This document shows, in pieces, positions 23,901-36,240 of a DNA stretch of 64,000 nucleotides. The notes beneath the pieces were generated by a model. That model was not told the origin of the DNA. It ran no database searches and worked only from the letters and a program-made list of their open reading frames with translations. The stretch spans positions 72,735,433-72,799,432 of the forward strand of contig NC_084618.1 of NCBI RefSeq assembly GCF_033978795.1. The letters are read 5' to 3'. Position 1 is the first letter of the stretch. The number at the start of each line of letters is the position of its first letter. A program made the position numbers and the translations under genes. The stretch comes from Nerophis ophidion. Lineage: Eukaryota; Chordata; Actinopteri; Syngnathiformes; Syngnathidae.

Positions 23901-26870
23901 CGAAGACAGAAGCAAGTGAGTTTTCTTTCAGTGGCGTACAAGTTCACAGCCAGCATGAAAGCACCAAACCAATAATAGGTTAAAGTAGTTGGAGACTCCA
24001 GTGGGGTCTTGTTGTGAAGATGATATTCCTCATTGTGCCACCATGTAACGTGACAAGCCTGCTGCCCCCCGCCTTCTCCCTGAGACAGATAGGTTTCCGA
24101 GCCGTGCTCCTGCTGCGTATGCATTTGCCAACAGGTCTTTTCATTTCCTCTGCTCATTTGAGCTAATTGAAGTGCTCATGCTTAATGTGTGCTCATTACT
24201 AAAGGAATTGAATCGGGAAGGCTGAAATTGTTCAGCAGATGAACTGGGGTCACTGCTGTAAGCTTGGAAGTGGTTGGAAATAATTTAATAAATAATACAT
24301 TTACATTGTTGATATTATTGTGGTCAAATTAGATATTTTTAAATCACAATTATCATGATTGGGATTTTTGATTATTAAAATAAATTATTTACTAGCATTA
24401 CATATATGGTGTTATTAATCTGTTACTGTTTATACATTAGTAATGTGATATTGTGTTTTATTTTTTTGACAGCCCTAATTAATATATTTAATTTATTTAC
24501 AGTCAAATATACTGACATAGCATCATGGTTATTGAGGCTTCAACGATTAATTGATTTAATCGAGTAGAATTATTTTTAATTTTACATTCTGTTGCTTCAA
24601 TTAATCGTTCAATGAGTGTGACTAATAAAAAATTATGAAATCTAGACTGCAGAGGTGGCCAGGAACTTTAAATATCTATGCATAGTTTTCATAGAACACA
24701 CAAGAGCGATGGTGTGCGGAGTTTTTTTTAAATCAATGCACGTGTTAAAAAGTGCAATTTCAATATTGATGTGCAAAAAGAATGAAGGTTATGGCAAGCA
24801 GAAAATGTTTTTTGTTTTCTTTATTACTTATTGATACGAAAAGTGTGTTTTTTTCAGTTAAAAGAAAAAAACTAATTGATAGATTACGGGTAACACGATT
24901 ACTAAAATAATCAACAGCTCCAGCTCTAATATTTATTATTGTGGTTGTATTGAGTGACAGTTTTTTATCATAGTGATTCCTTTTATCTATCCTCATAAAT
25001 AAATACTGGATGGTTTTATGTAACCAGGAAGTACAAGCCCTTGCTGTTGCAGTCAATGACCTTCCCATCGCTGTGCTACTTGGGACGGTTCAGTCCTTTC
25101 GATTCGCCGCCTCCTCCCCTCTTTGACAAAGATTTGGCTGCAGGAGGAAATAAATCCAGGTCGGTCAAGCTAATCTGTTGTCTTTCACCTTGGATAACTA
25201 AAAATACAAATATGTGTGTGCCCCAAATAGGTCAAAAAGCAAAATTCTAAGCAGCAACAAGGACAAATCTCAAACTCCTTCGCCTTGGCCGCCGCGCAAG
25301 AAGAACCTCTCTTACTGCGAATGTTGCCTGCAGTCTTTCTCTAACTTAGAGGAGGTGGGAATCTTTACCCCTTGTCACATGATGTCAATGTGTGTTTTAT
25401 GTTCATATATCTTTGTTTGGTCCATGCAGCACTTGCAATCAGATCAGCATCGCGCCTTTGTGCTGGAGTCCTCGAATTATAGCGTGTTGGACCGCCTTGT
25501 GGTAAAAATGGTTCCACAAATTGACATCGATCCTGAAGAGGAAGTCTTAGATAGGTGAGCTTTTACTCAAAACGCACTTTATCTGACTCACTGAGTTTAT
25601 TTATTCAATTAATTTCACATGTTTTATATGTAGAACGCCAGCTTATAGGCATACTCAAGACCTTTGTGAACTTGAGCCTTTGACTGATGCTGAGATGGAG
25701 CTGGAAGTCCAGGCCTTAAAGGGACAAACCTCCATCTGCAGGCCTGCTCTGGAATCTGCTTGTCAAGCCCAGCCCTGCAAATCACCAGATGACCCCATCC
25801 CAACTGCAGCTTCCCCTTCTATTAACCATCAACTCTCTCCAGACCGTGAAAACCTGCCCTGCCCTTCAACTCTTACCAAGTCTGTACTGGCAGTGGTGTC
25901 GCAGCCTCAGCTGCTCTCTCCCTGCCCTAAGCCATCTACGCAAGACCCCCCTTTTGACCCGTACTCCCTGCCTCCTGTGCTCAGCCCCCAAGTCCTCTCA
26001 CCTGTTCATATAGACCCACACAGTCTCTACTCAGAACCTCCTGTACTCAGTCCTCAGAACTCCACCCCTGAGGAATATATGCGTGAAAATGTTGTGAGTG
26101 TGTCAGAATCCGTCTCCGTTTTATTTTCAGAATTTCCAATTGGGGCTGTGGAGGTATCCAACCAAGATGATCCTCCAGTTTTAAGCAGGACCCAGTGTCC
26201 CTTTGGTTTTCTGGAGTCTTCCAAGCATCAATTTTGGACCCCAAACCTCAGAAAACGCTGTAGGTATTCCAGCCCTGATCGAAGCCGCAGCAAAAGGAAA
26301 AGGACGGCAAGCGGTGGTTATTGGAAAGACATTAGAGATTCATTATCTGACACGCCCTCTTGTCAAAGACAAAAGTCTTCTAGTGGAATTGTCCCTTTAT
26401 TAGACAGAATATCTCATGTGGAGAAATTGGACTCAAGTGTTTCGCTGAGTTTACCTTCATTTGATGTTTTGGCATCATGGCCGCTGTCCTCCCATCCTCT
26501 CAACCCTTCACCTCACTTGTCTAACGACCAACCACCCAGCGGCCTTTGCGGCCGAGACTCTCTACAGTCAAACTCCATCTCTGTATGCATCGACCCAGCT
26601 CTCATCCCGGACTTAGACTGTCTCTCCTCGTCCGACTCGGATTGGGACTGCGAGTTGCTGTCCGGTCAGGGCCTGGTGGCAGCCCATCCAACGTCGCCAG
26701 TCGGTCCAGGCTTCGAGCTGGACATGGACATTCTGCAGCGGCCATGCGCCTGGATGCATGACACCAGCTATGAGTCGCGTCTGCACACCGCCCTGAAGCC
26801 GTCCACACCGGCGGCGGAGCCCTGCGCTTTCTCCAGGACAGTGGTGCAAATTGTTGAGGTGCAGCACTGA
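17943..26870 (+). CDS. dbf4b: DBF4-type zinc finger protein B, regulatory subunit of Cdc7 kinase
   Basis: Binds and activates the S-phase kinase Cdc7, which phosphorylates the MCM helicase in the nucleus. Coding exons: 17943-17953, 18187-18343, 18391-18588, 18686-18736, 23378-23447, 23598-23662, 23748-23787, 23870-23915, 25028-25159, 25231-25354, 25430-25554 and 25634-26870. All junctions are in phase, giving 751 residues. Motif N (BRCT-like) is at about 28-84 (LQGKTFYLD, then LLGG and SFVLTGSK). SRGKALLEKAIRNN and TNARSWGVNILHVD follow. Motif M is at about 205-242 (YVKIEDRSKKYKP). The motif C zinc finger has C286, C289, H299 and H305 and is split by an intron. The last exon encodes a Ser/Pro-rich tail. 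Neighbours gjc1 and adam11 favour dbf4b over dbf4. The first 11 coding bases rest on a strong GTAAGT donor; ATG 18194 is the alternative start. Confidence 0.92.
18187..18736 (+). CDS. dbf4b: dbf4b exons 2-4 (motif N / BRCT-like region)
   Basis: Three short exons (18187-18343, 18391-18588, 18686-18736) separated by introns of 47 and 97 bp. They encode the N-terminal BRCT-like motif N, which in DBF4 proteins helps chromatin targeting, and then the conserved RGKALLEKAI segment. The exon 2/3 junction falls exactly at the LGG turn of the motif. Exon 2 begins 7 bp before an in-frame ATG (18194) with A at -3, so this exon alone could start translation if exon 1 is skipped. Confidence 0.9.
18765..19920. 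mobile_element. hAT-like element containing an 850-bp palindrome
   Basis: Outer ends CAGGGGTCTCAAAC and GTTTGAGACCCCTG are perfect inverted repeats, with flanks CTTCTAAT and CTTTAAAT (6 of 8). Inside, about 18900-19304 and 19330-19755 are long inverted arms sharing GGCAATCATTCTCCC, the GTGTGACCTGTATGGC region and CCCAGAAT/ATCTGGG blocks. It lies in dbf4b intron 4. Confidence 0.75.
20559..21318 (-). mobile_element. non-autonomous DNA transposon, GGGCTGGGCGATAT family, copy 2
   Basis: Bounded by TAGTGCTGGGCGATAT and ATATCGCCCAGCCCTA, flanked by TTACTATG and CTATTATG (6 of 8). Orientation is opposite to the copy at 9662. In dbf4b intron 4. Confidence 0.75.
21319..23377 (+). other. dbf4b: remainder of dbf4b intron 4
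   Basis: Holds a partial reverse-oriented tRNA SINE at 22152-22322 (CACCCCCTGGGAGGTGAG) and a repeat tail at about 23090-23240 with TTGCCCTTGGGGACAATAAA, typical of fish LINE 3' ends. No coding exon was found between 18737 and 23377. Confidence 0.55.
24535..24930. repeat. degenerate MITE-like repeat in dbf4b intron 8
   Basis: Begins GAGGCTTCAACGATTAATTG and ends ATAATCAACAGCTCCAGCTC, an imperfect inverted pair. No ORF of interest. The preceding 24160-24530 is AT-rich with no recognised feature. Confidence 0.4.
25028..25554 (+). CDS. dbf4b: dbf4b exons 9-11 (motif M and DBF zinc finger)
   Basis: Exons 25028-25159, 25231-25354 and 25430-25554 carry the two modules that contact Cdc7. Exon 9 holds the end of motif M (KYKPLLLQSMTFPSLCYLG). 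Exon 10 ends after the CxxC half of the zinc finger (YCECC) and exon 11 begins with the first zinc-binding His, so the H-x5-H half is on a separate exon. All four zinc ligands are present, so the Cdc7-binding finger looks intact. Confidence 0.92.
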
Positions 26871-26958
26871 AAGCACTTTAGAATGAAACACTCGCTGCAA
26901 GATGGAGAAAGTTGCTTGTGAAAAGACAGACAAGGCAACTGCTTAAAAAACAGTGCAA

Positions 26959-26964
26959 AATAAA
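26959..26964 (+). promoter_or_regulatory. dbf4b: poly(A) signal of dbf4b
   Basis: Canonical AATAAA 89 bp after the dbf4b stop codon, followed by T-rich sequence. It implies a very short 3' UTR and leaves about 1.2 kb before the adam11 start codon. Confidence 0.65.
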
Positions 26965-27029
26965 CTCATTAATTTCCATCTAGGCACACCTTCAATTGTA
27001 AATTTTTGATTGAACAACATATTGATTAG

Positions 27030-27480
27030 TTAATACGTCTGATCGAGCATCAATACTTGTCTCTTACGTTCCTGTTAGTCTGCTAAACAGCGGGCGTGTT
27101 GTCATGCTGACATCCGTCTTTCAGCAGCTGTCTCAAAACGCACTCTCAGAATTTAATGAGCTTTTTCTGAAAGAGGCATTATTCAATTACTATAAGTGCT
27201 TTGGATTGCATCCCGCTCGTTTTGATGGTTCTGACATGCACTTGGATGGAGTAGAGCTCTTGTGCTTCCTGTGAGATGGAATCGGGGGGAAATACATTTT
27301 GGTACATGTTTCATGTAGATGGGCCCAAATGTCAGTCAAATGTGTATACATACTATTCCCTGGGAAATTATCACTCCTATTTTTATTGAATAAATTGTTT
27401 TTAACCTTAAATATTTCCTTTCCCTTTGTAGAACATATAACGGCTGTGCCTAAGTGATATGGTCTCCCTTCATGCTCATA
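27030..27480. other. low-repeat spacer between dbf4b and adam11
   Basis: No transposon family seen elsewhere in the window matches this stretch, and no convincing ORF is present. As one of the few apparently single-copy non-coding blocks here, it could hold regulatory sequence for adam11, but no specific element is recognised. Confidence 0.3.
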
Positions 27481-27849
27481 AACGCTGACTCCGCTTGAGA
27501 GTTAATGGAGAGCTAATGGACAAAGTGGGAGGGGACATTAGTATCTATTTTGTTAATATGCACACTGTAGTATTCCTTTTTTAATATATACACTGTAGTA
27601 TTCATTTTATTAATATGTACAGTTAGGTCCAGACAGGACTTTTAAGGATGAATTGTGTTCTTCCAAATACTTGCCATGGCTCCTTCCAAGTAACTGTCTT
27701 TAAGTCAAATTATTGAGAAAAAAAACAGTGTTAAACCAAAGGTACATACATGGCCAATAAACATCAAACTTTATTTTTAATGAGGAACTTTACCTCTTGC
27801 TGTTTGAATGACTGGTTTTGCATCACCTTTTTTGAAGTGTTTTGACTTG

Positions 27850-28171
27850 TGTTGCGCCCAGCCGCTTTGGACTCACTACTACCTCCGTCCGGTGGGAGGA
27901 GGGAAACACAGCCTGTGTCGCGCGCTCCCAGCGGTGGCGGATACGCTTCTCTCCCCAGCTAAAAAGCCACCACAAGGAGCTCCAGGCAGCCACCGCACGC
28001 CCCTCTCCAAGTAACTTTCCACATTGTCTCTTGTCAACACAACCGTGAAGGATGAATATCATTTTTTTCTTCCCTCTTTGGACTCCACTCCAGACACCAT
28101 TCCCGACCGCCTTCTGTCTGTTCGCTTGACGGCGCCTGCACTGAAGACACCGCCGGGACTATGTGAGCACC
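27850..28171 (+). promoter_or_regulatory. adam11: GC-richer leader upstream of adam11 with two uORFs
   Basis: CpG-containing sequence unlike the AT-rich surroundings precedes the adam11 ATG and is the likely promoter or 5' UTR. Two upstream ATGs are visible. One opens a 25-residue frame (28052-28129). The other is a minimal ATG-TGA at 28161-28166, five bases before the main ATG. No transcription start can be fixed from sequence alone. Confidence 0.4.
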
Positions 28172-31100
28172 ATGCGGGCTGTGAGATGCCTGCTGATCGC
28201 TGCAGTGTTTGCACGGTGCTCCGTGACTGGTGAGCATGGCTTTCAATTGCATTTGGAATGTTTGTGGCGTTGTGTATTGTTGCACAATAGCAGGAGAACA
28301 TGTGGTTGTTGCACAACTTGCATCGCATGTAAACACAACAGTGCAACATTTTTATATATTTTTTGGAGGATAATTGTGCACAGCCGGGGATCCACTAATA
28401 ATGAAGTAACGATGGCAGAGGGTGTCCAAAGTGTGTCACGGGGGTCATTTGTGGCCCGCTGGTCGAGATTTGTTGGCCCGCAGCATATTGTTAAAATAAA
28501 ATCAAACAAAACAAGTAAATAAATAAAAATGATACTAAAAAGACATACTGTTGTGTGAGAAAGCTGAAATGCTGTGATACTTCATAACTAAGGGTGTCCA
28601 GATCAGATAAGCAAAATAACAATAATTACTGTATTTCCTTGAATTGCCGCCGGGGCGCTAATTAATTTAAAACCTCTTTTCACTCCTGCGCTTATCAAAG
28701 GCATGCGGTAAAAGTAAGCATGTGCTAATTATTTTAAAACCTCTTCTCAGTCCAGCACTTACCAACAGTATGCATAAAAAATTTGATTGTGATGTAAGCT
28801 TGGACCTTAAATCCTACTGAATAGCTCTTAATCTTCTTCCTTTTATGCGATTTCAAATTAACGGTATTGAAATCAGCCTTATCCGTTTTGAAAATGATGA
28901 CAGGGGAAGTGTCACTCGTGACGTCACGTGTTTGACCAGGCGGTAATACTAAGCATGCACTAATATTTTGGGAAGCGAGTTTGACCCGGCAGTAATTCAA
29001 GACAGGCGCATACTATACGCCCTGCGGCAATTCAAGGATATACGGTAATTGAACATTATTAAAACACAAAATTTGTCAATATAAACAAATATCAAATAAA
29101 ATTAAATACATATACAAAGTCTCCAAGGCAACAGCGTTTTAAAACGTATTCAGTAGCAAACATGTCTGCATCACTTAACTTAGTGCATCATGAGCTTCAT
29201 AAATTCTTGTGGCCATTAGGTGTAGACAGCATAAATGTAATCTAAAGGTTTAATAATAAATAAGTGTTTTTCATTGTTCACTGTTTCAGTGATTTCACTT
29301 GTTTAAATCTTTTCTAACATTTCCACACTACAAAATAATAAAAATGTGTATAATTTGTGCTGATATCTTCTTGGATTAATACTGGGTTAGCAACCTGCAG
29401 CGCTTTAGCAGCGCCCTAGTGGCTCCCTAGAGCTTTTTAAAAAAATGGAAAAAGGTGGGCAGGGAATATATTTGTTGTTTTAATAATGTTTCTTTAGGAG
29501 GACAAATATAACACAAACCTTGCTAATTGTTAGAAAGCCCACTGTTTATTATGTATACCGTATTTCCTTGAATTGCCGCAGGGTATAAAGTATGCGCCTG
29601 CCTTGAATTACTGCCGGGTCAAACTCGCTCCGCAAAATAATTAGCGCATGCTTAGTATTACCGCCGGGTCAAACTCGTCACGTCACGAGTGACACTTCCC
29701 CTGTCATCATTTTCAAAATGGAGGAGGCTGATTTCAATACCGGTAATTTGAAATCGCATAAAGGGAAGAAGATTAAGAGTTATTCAGTAGGATTTAAGGT
29801 ACAAGCTTACATCACACTCACATTTTTACTGCATGCCTTTGGTAAGTGCCGGAGTGAGAAGAGGTTTTAAAATAATTAGCGCATGCTTACTTTTACCGCA
29901 TGCCTTTGGTAAGCGCAGGAGTGAGAAGAGGTTTTAAATTAATTAGCACCCCGGCGGTAATTCAGGGAAATGCGGTATGCTTCACTGATGAAAGTATTTG
30001 ACCAGCGCCATTTTGTCCTACTAATTTTGGCGGTCTTTAACTCATCCTATTTGGTTTATGTGTACAACTTTTTCTGACGCTGCCACAAAAAAACGTGTTT
30101 GATGCCACTCCTTTTTTGTCTCATTTTCGTCCACCAAACATTTGGTGCTGTGCGTGAATGCACAAAGGTGAGCTTTGTTGATTTTATTGACTTGTGTGGA
30201 GTGCTAATAATCCTTGCTACCATGCTATTTAGGCTAGCTGTGTGTACATACTGCATCATTATGCCTCGTTTGTAGGTACATTTGAGTTCATTTAATTTCC
30301 TTTATTTATGTCCTCCGTCCATTTAATTTATATTTGCATGTCTCGTGACACATTATCTGTATGTAATTTTGGCTGCATTTATGACTGTGTGTCATGTATG
30401 TCTGACTGATTCTGATTCTGATGTTCTTACAGACAACAGCAAACGTAACCAAGCTTGCAAAGATTGTAATAAATCCATTAGAAGAAGACAGCCTGTCCTT
30501 TCATTTAACTTGGGCACACACAACTGTACCTTTGGCAGTTTTAAGCCAGTCATTTCCAGAAGTTATCTGACCCTCTGAGACACTAACTTAATGTCTTGCC
30601 TTCATTATAACACTTACATAAGGCTTTTAACTTTTCACGGCTCCAGACAGTTTGTTTTTTTGTATTTTTTGTCCAATATGTCTTTCTCAACATGTTGGGT
30701 TGTCGACCACTGGATTAATATCACTATCGGCCAATACTCAAGGCTTCAATATCGGTATCGTGTTTAAATTATGATGTCACATGTAACACAAAGCTGACAC
30801 AAAGTTATAACTTTAAATATAAATAGTTTTTCTTTTTTTAGCTTTTTTTTTTTTACAAAATTAAAAAAACATCTATACCCCGCCTTCCGCCCGATTGTAG
30901 CTGAGATAGGCGCCGCCTTCCGCCCGATTGTAGCTGAGATAGGCGCCAGCGCCCCCGCGACCCCACAAGGGAATAAGCGGTAGAAAATGGATGGATGGAT
31001 GGATCTATATCATCCTTTGACTTTTCAGTATGTGGCCCTTGATGGAAAAAGTTTTGACACCATGGTATGGAACAAGGTAACATCATACATTCTTGCAGGT

Positions 31101-33341
31101 CTAAGGGAAGGGTGGCACCCCCCCGTTGAAGATCTTGTGCAGCCCAAGAGGCTCCTGCATCAGATCTACTCCCAGGACGAGCTAATCCACAGCCACCTTG
31201 ACACCTGGGTCCAAAACTCCACAGTGGGGGCACAGGTATTGTCTAAACATGTTCTATCTGTAGAAATTGTAATATGCAATGTTTACAGTAAGTTTGTGAT
31301 GTTGAAACAATGTGCAAAACTCTCATGAAGTTATCCATATTGTTTGGATTAAAATCACAGATTGTTGATTAATTGCATCTGGAGGCGACTGATTCAAAAT
31401 GGAGTGCATTAGTTGGTTGGTACTAGCAGAGCCGGTGTTCATTCAGGTTCTAGTTTATGCGCAAAAGAAGAAAATCACATTACAGTTTGCGTTTTTTTGC
31501 TGTTTAGACACTTTTATTGTCAATGCAGGACTCCATACCATAGCTTCACATTTATAATTTACCTAATCAAGTCGCTAAAATAATCATTAAGTCACTAGTC
31601 AGAGATTCTCTTTCCATATGACAGGAGCCTGCTGTTATTTTTAAGGCCTTATTACACAAACACTCTATTTTGACCAGTCATAGATCATCTATATGACAAT
31701 AGCGCTGTATTTTTAAGACTTAATGCAAAACACCAGTCAAAGATCATCTATATGATAAGAGGACTCTATATTGAAGAAACTACTGCGAAAACAAAAATCA
31801 AAGATCTTTTATTTGATAAGAGTGCTTTTTATAAGGTTCTGTATTACAAAAACACAAATCAGAGATCTTCTATATGACAAGAACATGGTGCTGTTTTTTA
31901 GGACCTACTGCAAGAACACCAGTTAAAGATCCGCTATATAGCAAGTGTTCTTTTACCAGTCAAAGATCTTCTTTTTGAAAGGATCATTCTACTTTCTAGG
32001 GACATACAGCAAAATCACCGTATTAAGACACTACTACAAAACACAAGTCAGAGATCCTCTATTTTACAAGAGTGCTCTGCTGTTTTTTAGGACCTACTGC
32101 GAAAAATTCAGCCACAGATCCTCAATATGACAAGGGCAATCTATTTTTATAGACCTTCTGCAAAAACAGCAGTAAAAGATACTCTATATGACTAGAGCAC
32201 TCTTTATTTACTAGTCAAAGATAATTGGTATGACAATAGCAATCTGTTTTAAGGACCTACTACAAAACACCAGCTTGAGCCAAATATCCTGTATATGACA
32301 AGGGCAATCTAAATTTAAGGGCCTACTGTAAAAACAGCAGTAAGATATACTCTATGACAAGAGCACTCAATTGGTACTGGTCAAAATGTTTCTAAAATAT
32401 TTTTTATATTAGAATACAAATCTGTATTTTTTTACCTTTTATAGCAACTGTAAAACATTCACATTGTGTTGTTTAAGATTATTTTTAACGTTTCTGTCGC
32501 TGTCTTGTATCAGCGTGTGCATGTGGCCCACAGCAGCTTCCTGGTGGAGGCTTTTGGTCGCTCTTTTATCCTCGACCTGGAACTCAACCAGTAAGTCAAC
32601 ACGCTGATGTGTGTTACTCTCTTCTTGTTAGACACAACCTAAATTAGCGTCCTTCTTTTCTCATATGTGTGCCCTTGATGTTGTTTGTGTTTCTCTCTCA
32701 TCCTCAGCCATCTGCTGTCCACAGACTATGTGGAGAGACAATTTGAAGACGATGGACGCCCCTCACAGATGAAGGTAACAATGAATAGGATAAATCATTA
32801 CACGGTGTGTGCCAAGCAGATAACACACTTACACTCTTTTCCTGCTTTTATTGCGTATTACAAGTACACAATTATACGGCGTCTTCCCGCATCCTATCTC
32901 TCTCGCCGTGTTTCTCCGCCAAAGAGCACCTGACCGATCAGTGGACGGTTGTCATGGTAATCAGCAGCAGCGTGGGTTTAATTTGTCATGGTGTGAGGGG
33001 ATTTCAAATATGGTCACCTTTCCACAATGGGACAAATCAAATGTACACAGACTTTGAACCTCTGCGTTGACCGAGAAATGTCTAGGTGTTACAAAAAAGG
33101 ACAGATAAAATAAATATTCAATAAATATTTTCAGAAGAGAGGAGAAAAAATATGTGTATGTATTGTGTATATACTGTATGTATATGTGTGTAAGTGTATA
33201 TATGTATATGTATGAATGTGTATGAATGTATGTATATAAGTGTGTGTATTTACATAGTACATTCATATGTATACTGTATGTATATATACATAGTGTATGT
33301 ATTTGTGTATATATACACAAATACATATATATACGTGTACA

Positions 33342-33399
<58 letters not shown>

Positions 33400-33816
33400 G
33401 CCATTAGACTGTACAACTCCTCGCTGGGACGGGGGGTGGGGGTTACAAGGATGACAGGAGATGCAAAACAATAACAGTGCAATACGTTTTCATAACATGG
33501 TCACTACTGCCTACTTTGTCTTGTTATATTCTTATTTTACTGTTATATTTTTATTCCCATTGTTGCTTTTTAGTTTTTATTCTTATTGTAATATTTCTCT
33601 ATTTTGTTTCCATTTAAACCCCCATTATTTACTTTTATTTTTATTAAAATTGATCTCAACTCTGCTGGAATTTTAATTTTCCTGAAGGAATCAATAAAGT
33701 AATATTGATCTATCTATATATATTTACTGTATATGTATGTATATATATATATATATATATGTACTGTATATGTATGTATATATATATATATACACGTGTA
33801 TATATACATATATATG

Positions 33817-33863
<47 letters not shown>

Positions 33864-33938
33864 TATACACATGTGTATATATACATATATATATATATAT
33901 TTATATACACACATATATATACACATGTGTATATATAC

Positions 33939-33969
<31 letters not shown>

Positions 33970-33971
33970 TA

Positions 33972-34002
<31 letters not shown>

Positions 34003-34809
34003 TTCATTCATGTGTGTACTGTGTTTTCTGTATATATACATAGTATATGTATTTGTTTATGTAGACATAGTTGTATGTGTACAATATATGTATGTGTATA
34101 CAGTATTTCCTTGAATTGCCGCAGGGCATATAGTATGCGCCTGCCTTGAATTACTGCTGGGTCAAACTCGCTTCCCAAAATAATTAGCGCATGCTTAGTA
34201 TTACCGCCTAGTCAAACTCGTGACGTCACGAGTGACACTTCTCCTGTCATCCTTTTCAAAATGGAGGAAGCTTATTTCATCCATCCATCCATTTTTCTAC
34301 CGCTTATTCCCTTTGGGGTCACGGGGGGCGCTGGTGCCTATCTCCTGGTAATTTGAAATCGCATAAAGGGATGAAGATTAAACAAAAACAAACAAAAGTG
34401 AAATAAAAAAGCTTAAAGGCTAAATGTAATTTAGAAAAAGTTGCAACTTTGACTAATAAAACAAAGCTGTTTTTTTTCTTTCAAACTGTCTTTGCTCATA
34501 ACATAATACTGAATCAAAATCAATGTTGTTATGAATTATTGAGCTATCCAAGTTTCCGATTACAAATATTCCACTAAGAAAAATATTTTTGGTGGAAGAT
34601 TTAGCAAATTTATTAAATAAATAACCAACAAATTTATATTTTGTTGTTTTCTTACTGTATTGAAAATGAACCGAACCGTAACCTCTGAACCGAGGTACGT
34701 ACCGAACCGAAATTTTTGTGTACCGTTACACCCCTAATATATATATATATATATATGTATGTATATGTGTGTGTGTATATATATGTATATATATATGTGT
34801 GTATATGTG

Positions 34810-34869
<60 letters not shown>

Positions 34870-35209
34870 ATAATAATAATTGATTAGATTTATATCGCGC
34901 TTTTCTATTGTTAGATACTCAAAGCGCTCACAGTGAAGTGGGAACCCATCATTCATTCACACCTGGTGGTGGTAAGCTACATCAGTAGCCACAGCTGCCC
35001 TGGGGTAGACGGCCCCTCCGACCACCACCAATCATTCATTCATCATTCATTCACCAGTGTGAGCGGCACCGGGGGCAAAGGGTGAAGTGTCCTGCCCAAG
35101 GACACAACGGCAGCGATTTGGATGTCCATAGGTGGGAAGCGAACCTGCAACCCTCAGGTTTTTGGCACGGCCACTCTACCCACTACACCATGCCGTATAT
35201 ATATTTATA

Positions 35210-35282
<73 letters not shown>

Positions 35283-35288
35283 ATATAT

Positions 35289-35327
<39 letters not shown>

Positions 35328-35359
35328 CATATATATATGTATATATATATATATATATG

Positions 35360-35427
<68 letters not shown>

Positions 35428-36193
35428 TAGTAGGGGTGTGGGAAAAAATCAATACAAATACGTTGTGCGATTCAGAATCGATTCTCATTTAAAAAAAATT
35501 TAATTTTTAATTTTTTTTATTTTTTTTTAATCAATCCAACAAAACAATACACAGCAATACCGTAACAATGCAATCCAATTCCAAAACCAAACCTGACCCA
35601 GCAACACTCAGAATTGCAGTAAACAGAGCAATTGAGAGGAGACACAAACACAACACAGAAAAAAACAAAAGTAGTGAAACAAAAATGAATATTATCAACA
35701 ACAGTATCAATATTAATTTTAATTTCAGCATAGCAGTGATTAAAAATCCCTCATTGACATTATCATTAGACATTTATAGAAATAAAAAAGAAGATCAATA
35801 TTGTCACAGTGGTTTACACTTGCATCCCATCTCATAAGCTTGACAACACACTGTGTCCAATGTTTTCACAAAGATAAAATAAGTCATATTTTTGGTTTGT
35901 TTAATAGTTAAAACAAATTTACATTATTGCAATCAGTTGATAAAACGTTGTCCTTTACAATTATAAAAGCTTTTTAAAAAAAAATCTACTACTCTGCTAG
36001 CATGTCAGCAGACTGGGGTAGATCCTGCTAAAATCCTATGTATTGAATGAATACAGAATCGTTTTGAATCGGAAAAATATCGTTTTTGAATCGAGAATCG
36101 CGTTGAATCGAAAAAATCGATATATTATCGAATCGCGACCCCAAAAATCGATATTGAATTGAATCGTGGGACACCCAAAGATTCGCAGCCCTA

Positions 36194-36240
<47 letters not shown>

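Noticed and set aside
30433..30578. Possible adam11 exon after TTCTTACAG
   Set aside because: It would be in a workable phase, but the peptide does not resemble ADAM prodomains, no good donor closes it, and exon 1 joins exon 2 at 31099 in phase with conserved sequence.
31595..32385. CRISPR-like array
   Set aside because: Units are degenerate, vary in length and have no constant repeat with unique spacers; the context is an intron of a vertebrate gene.
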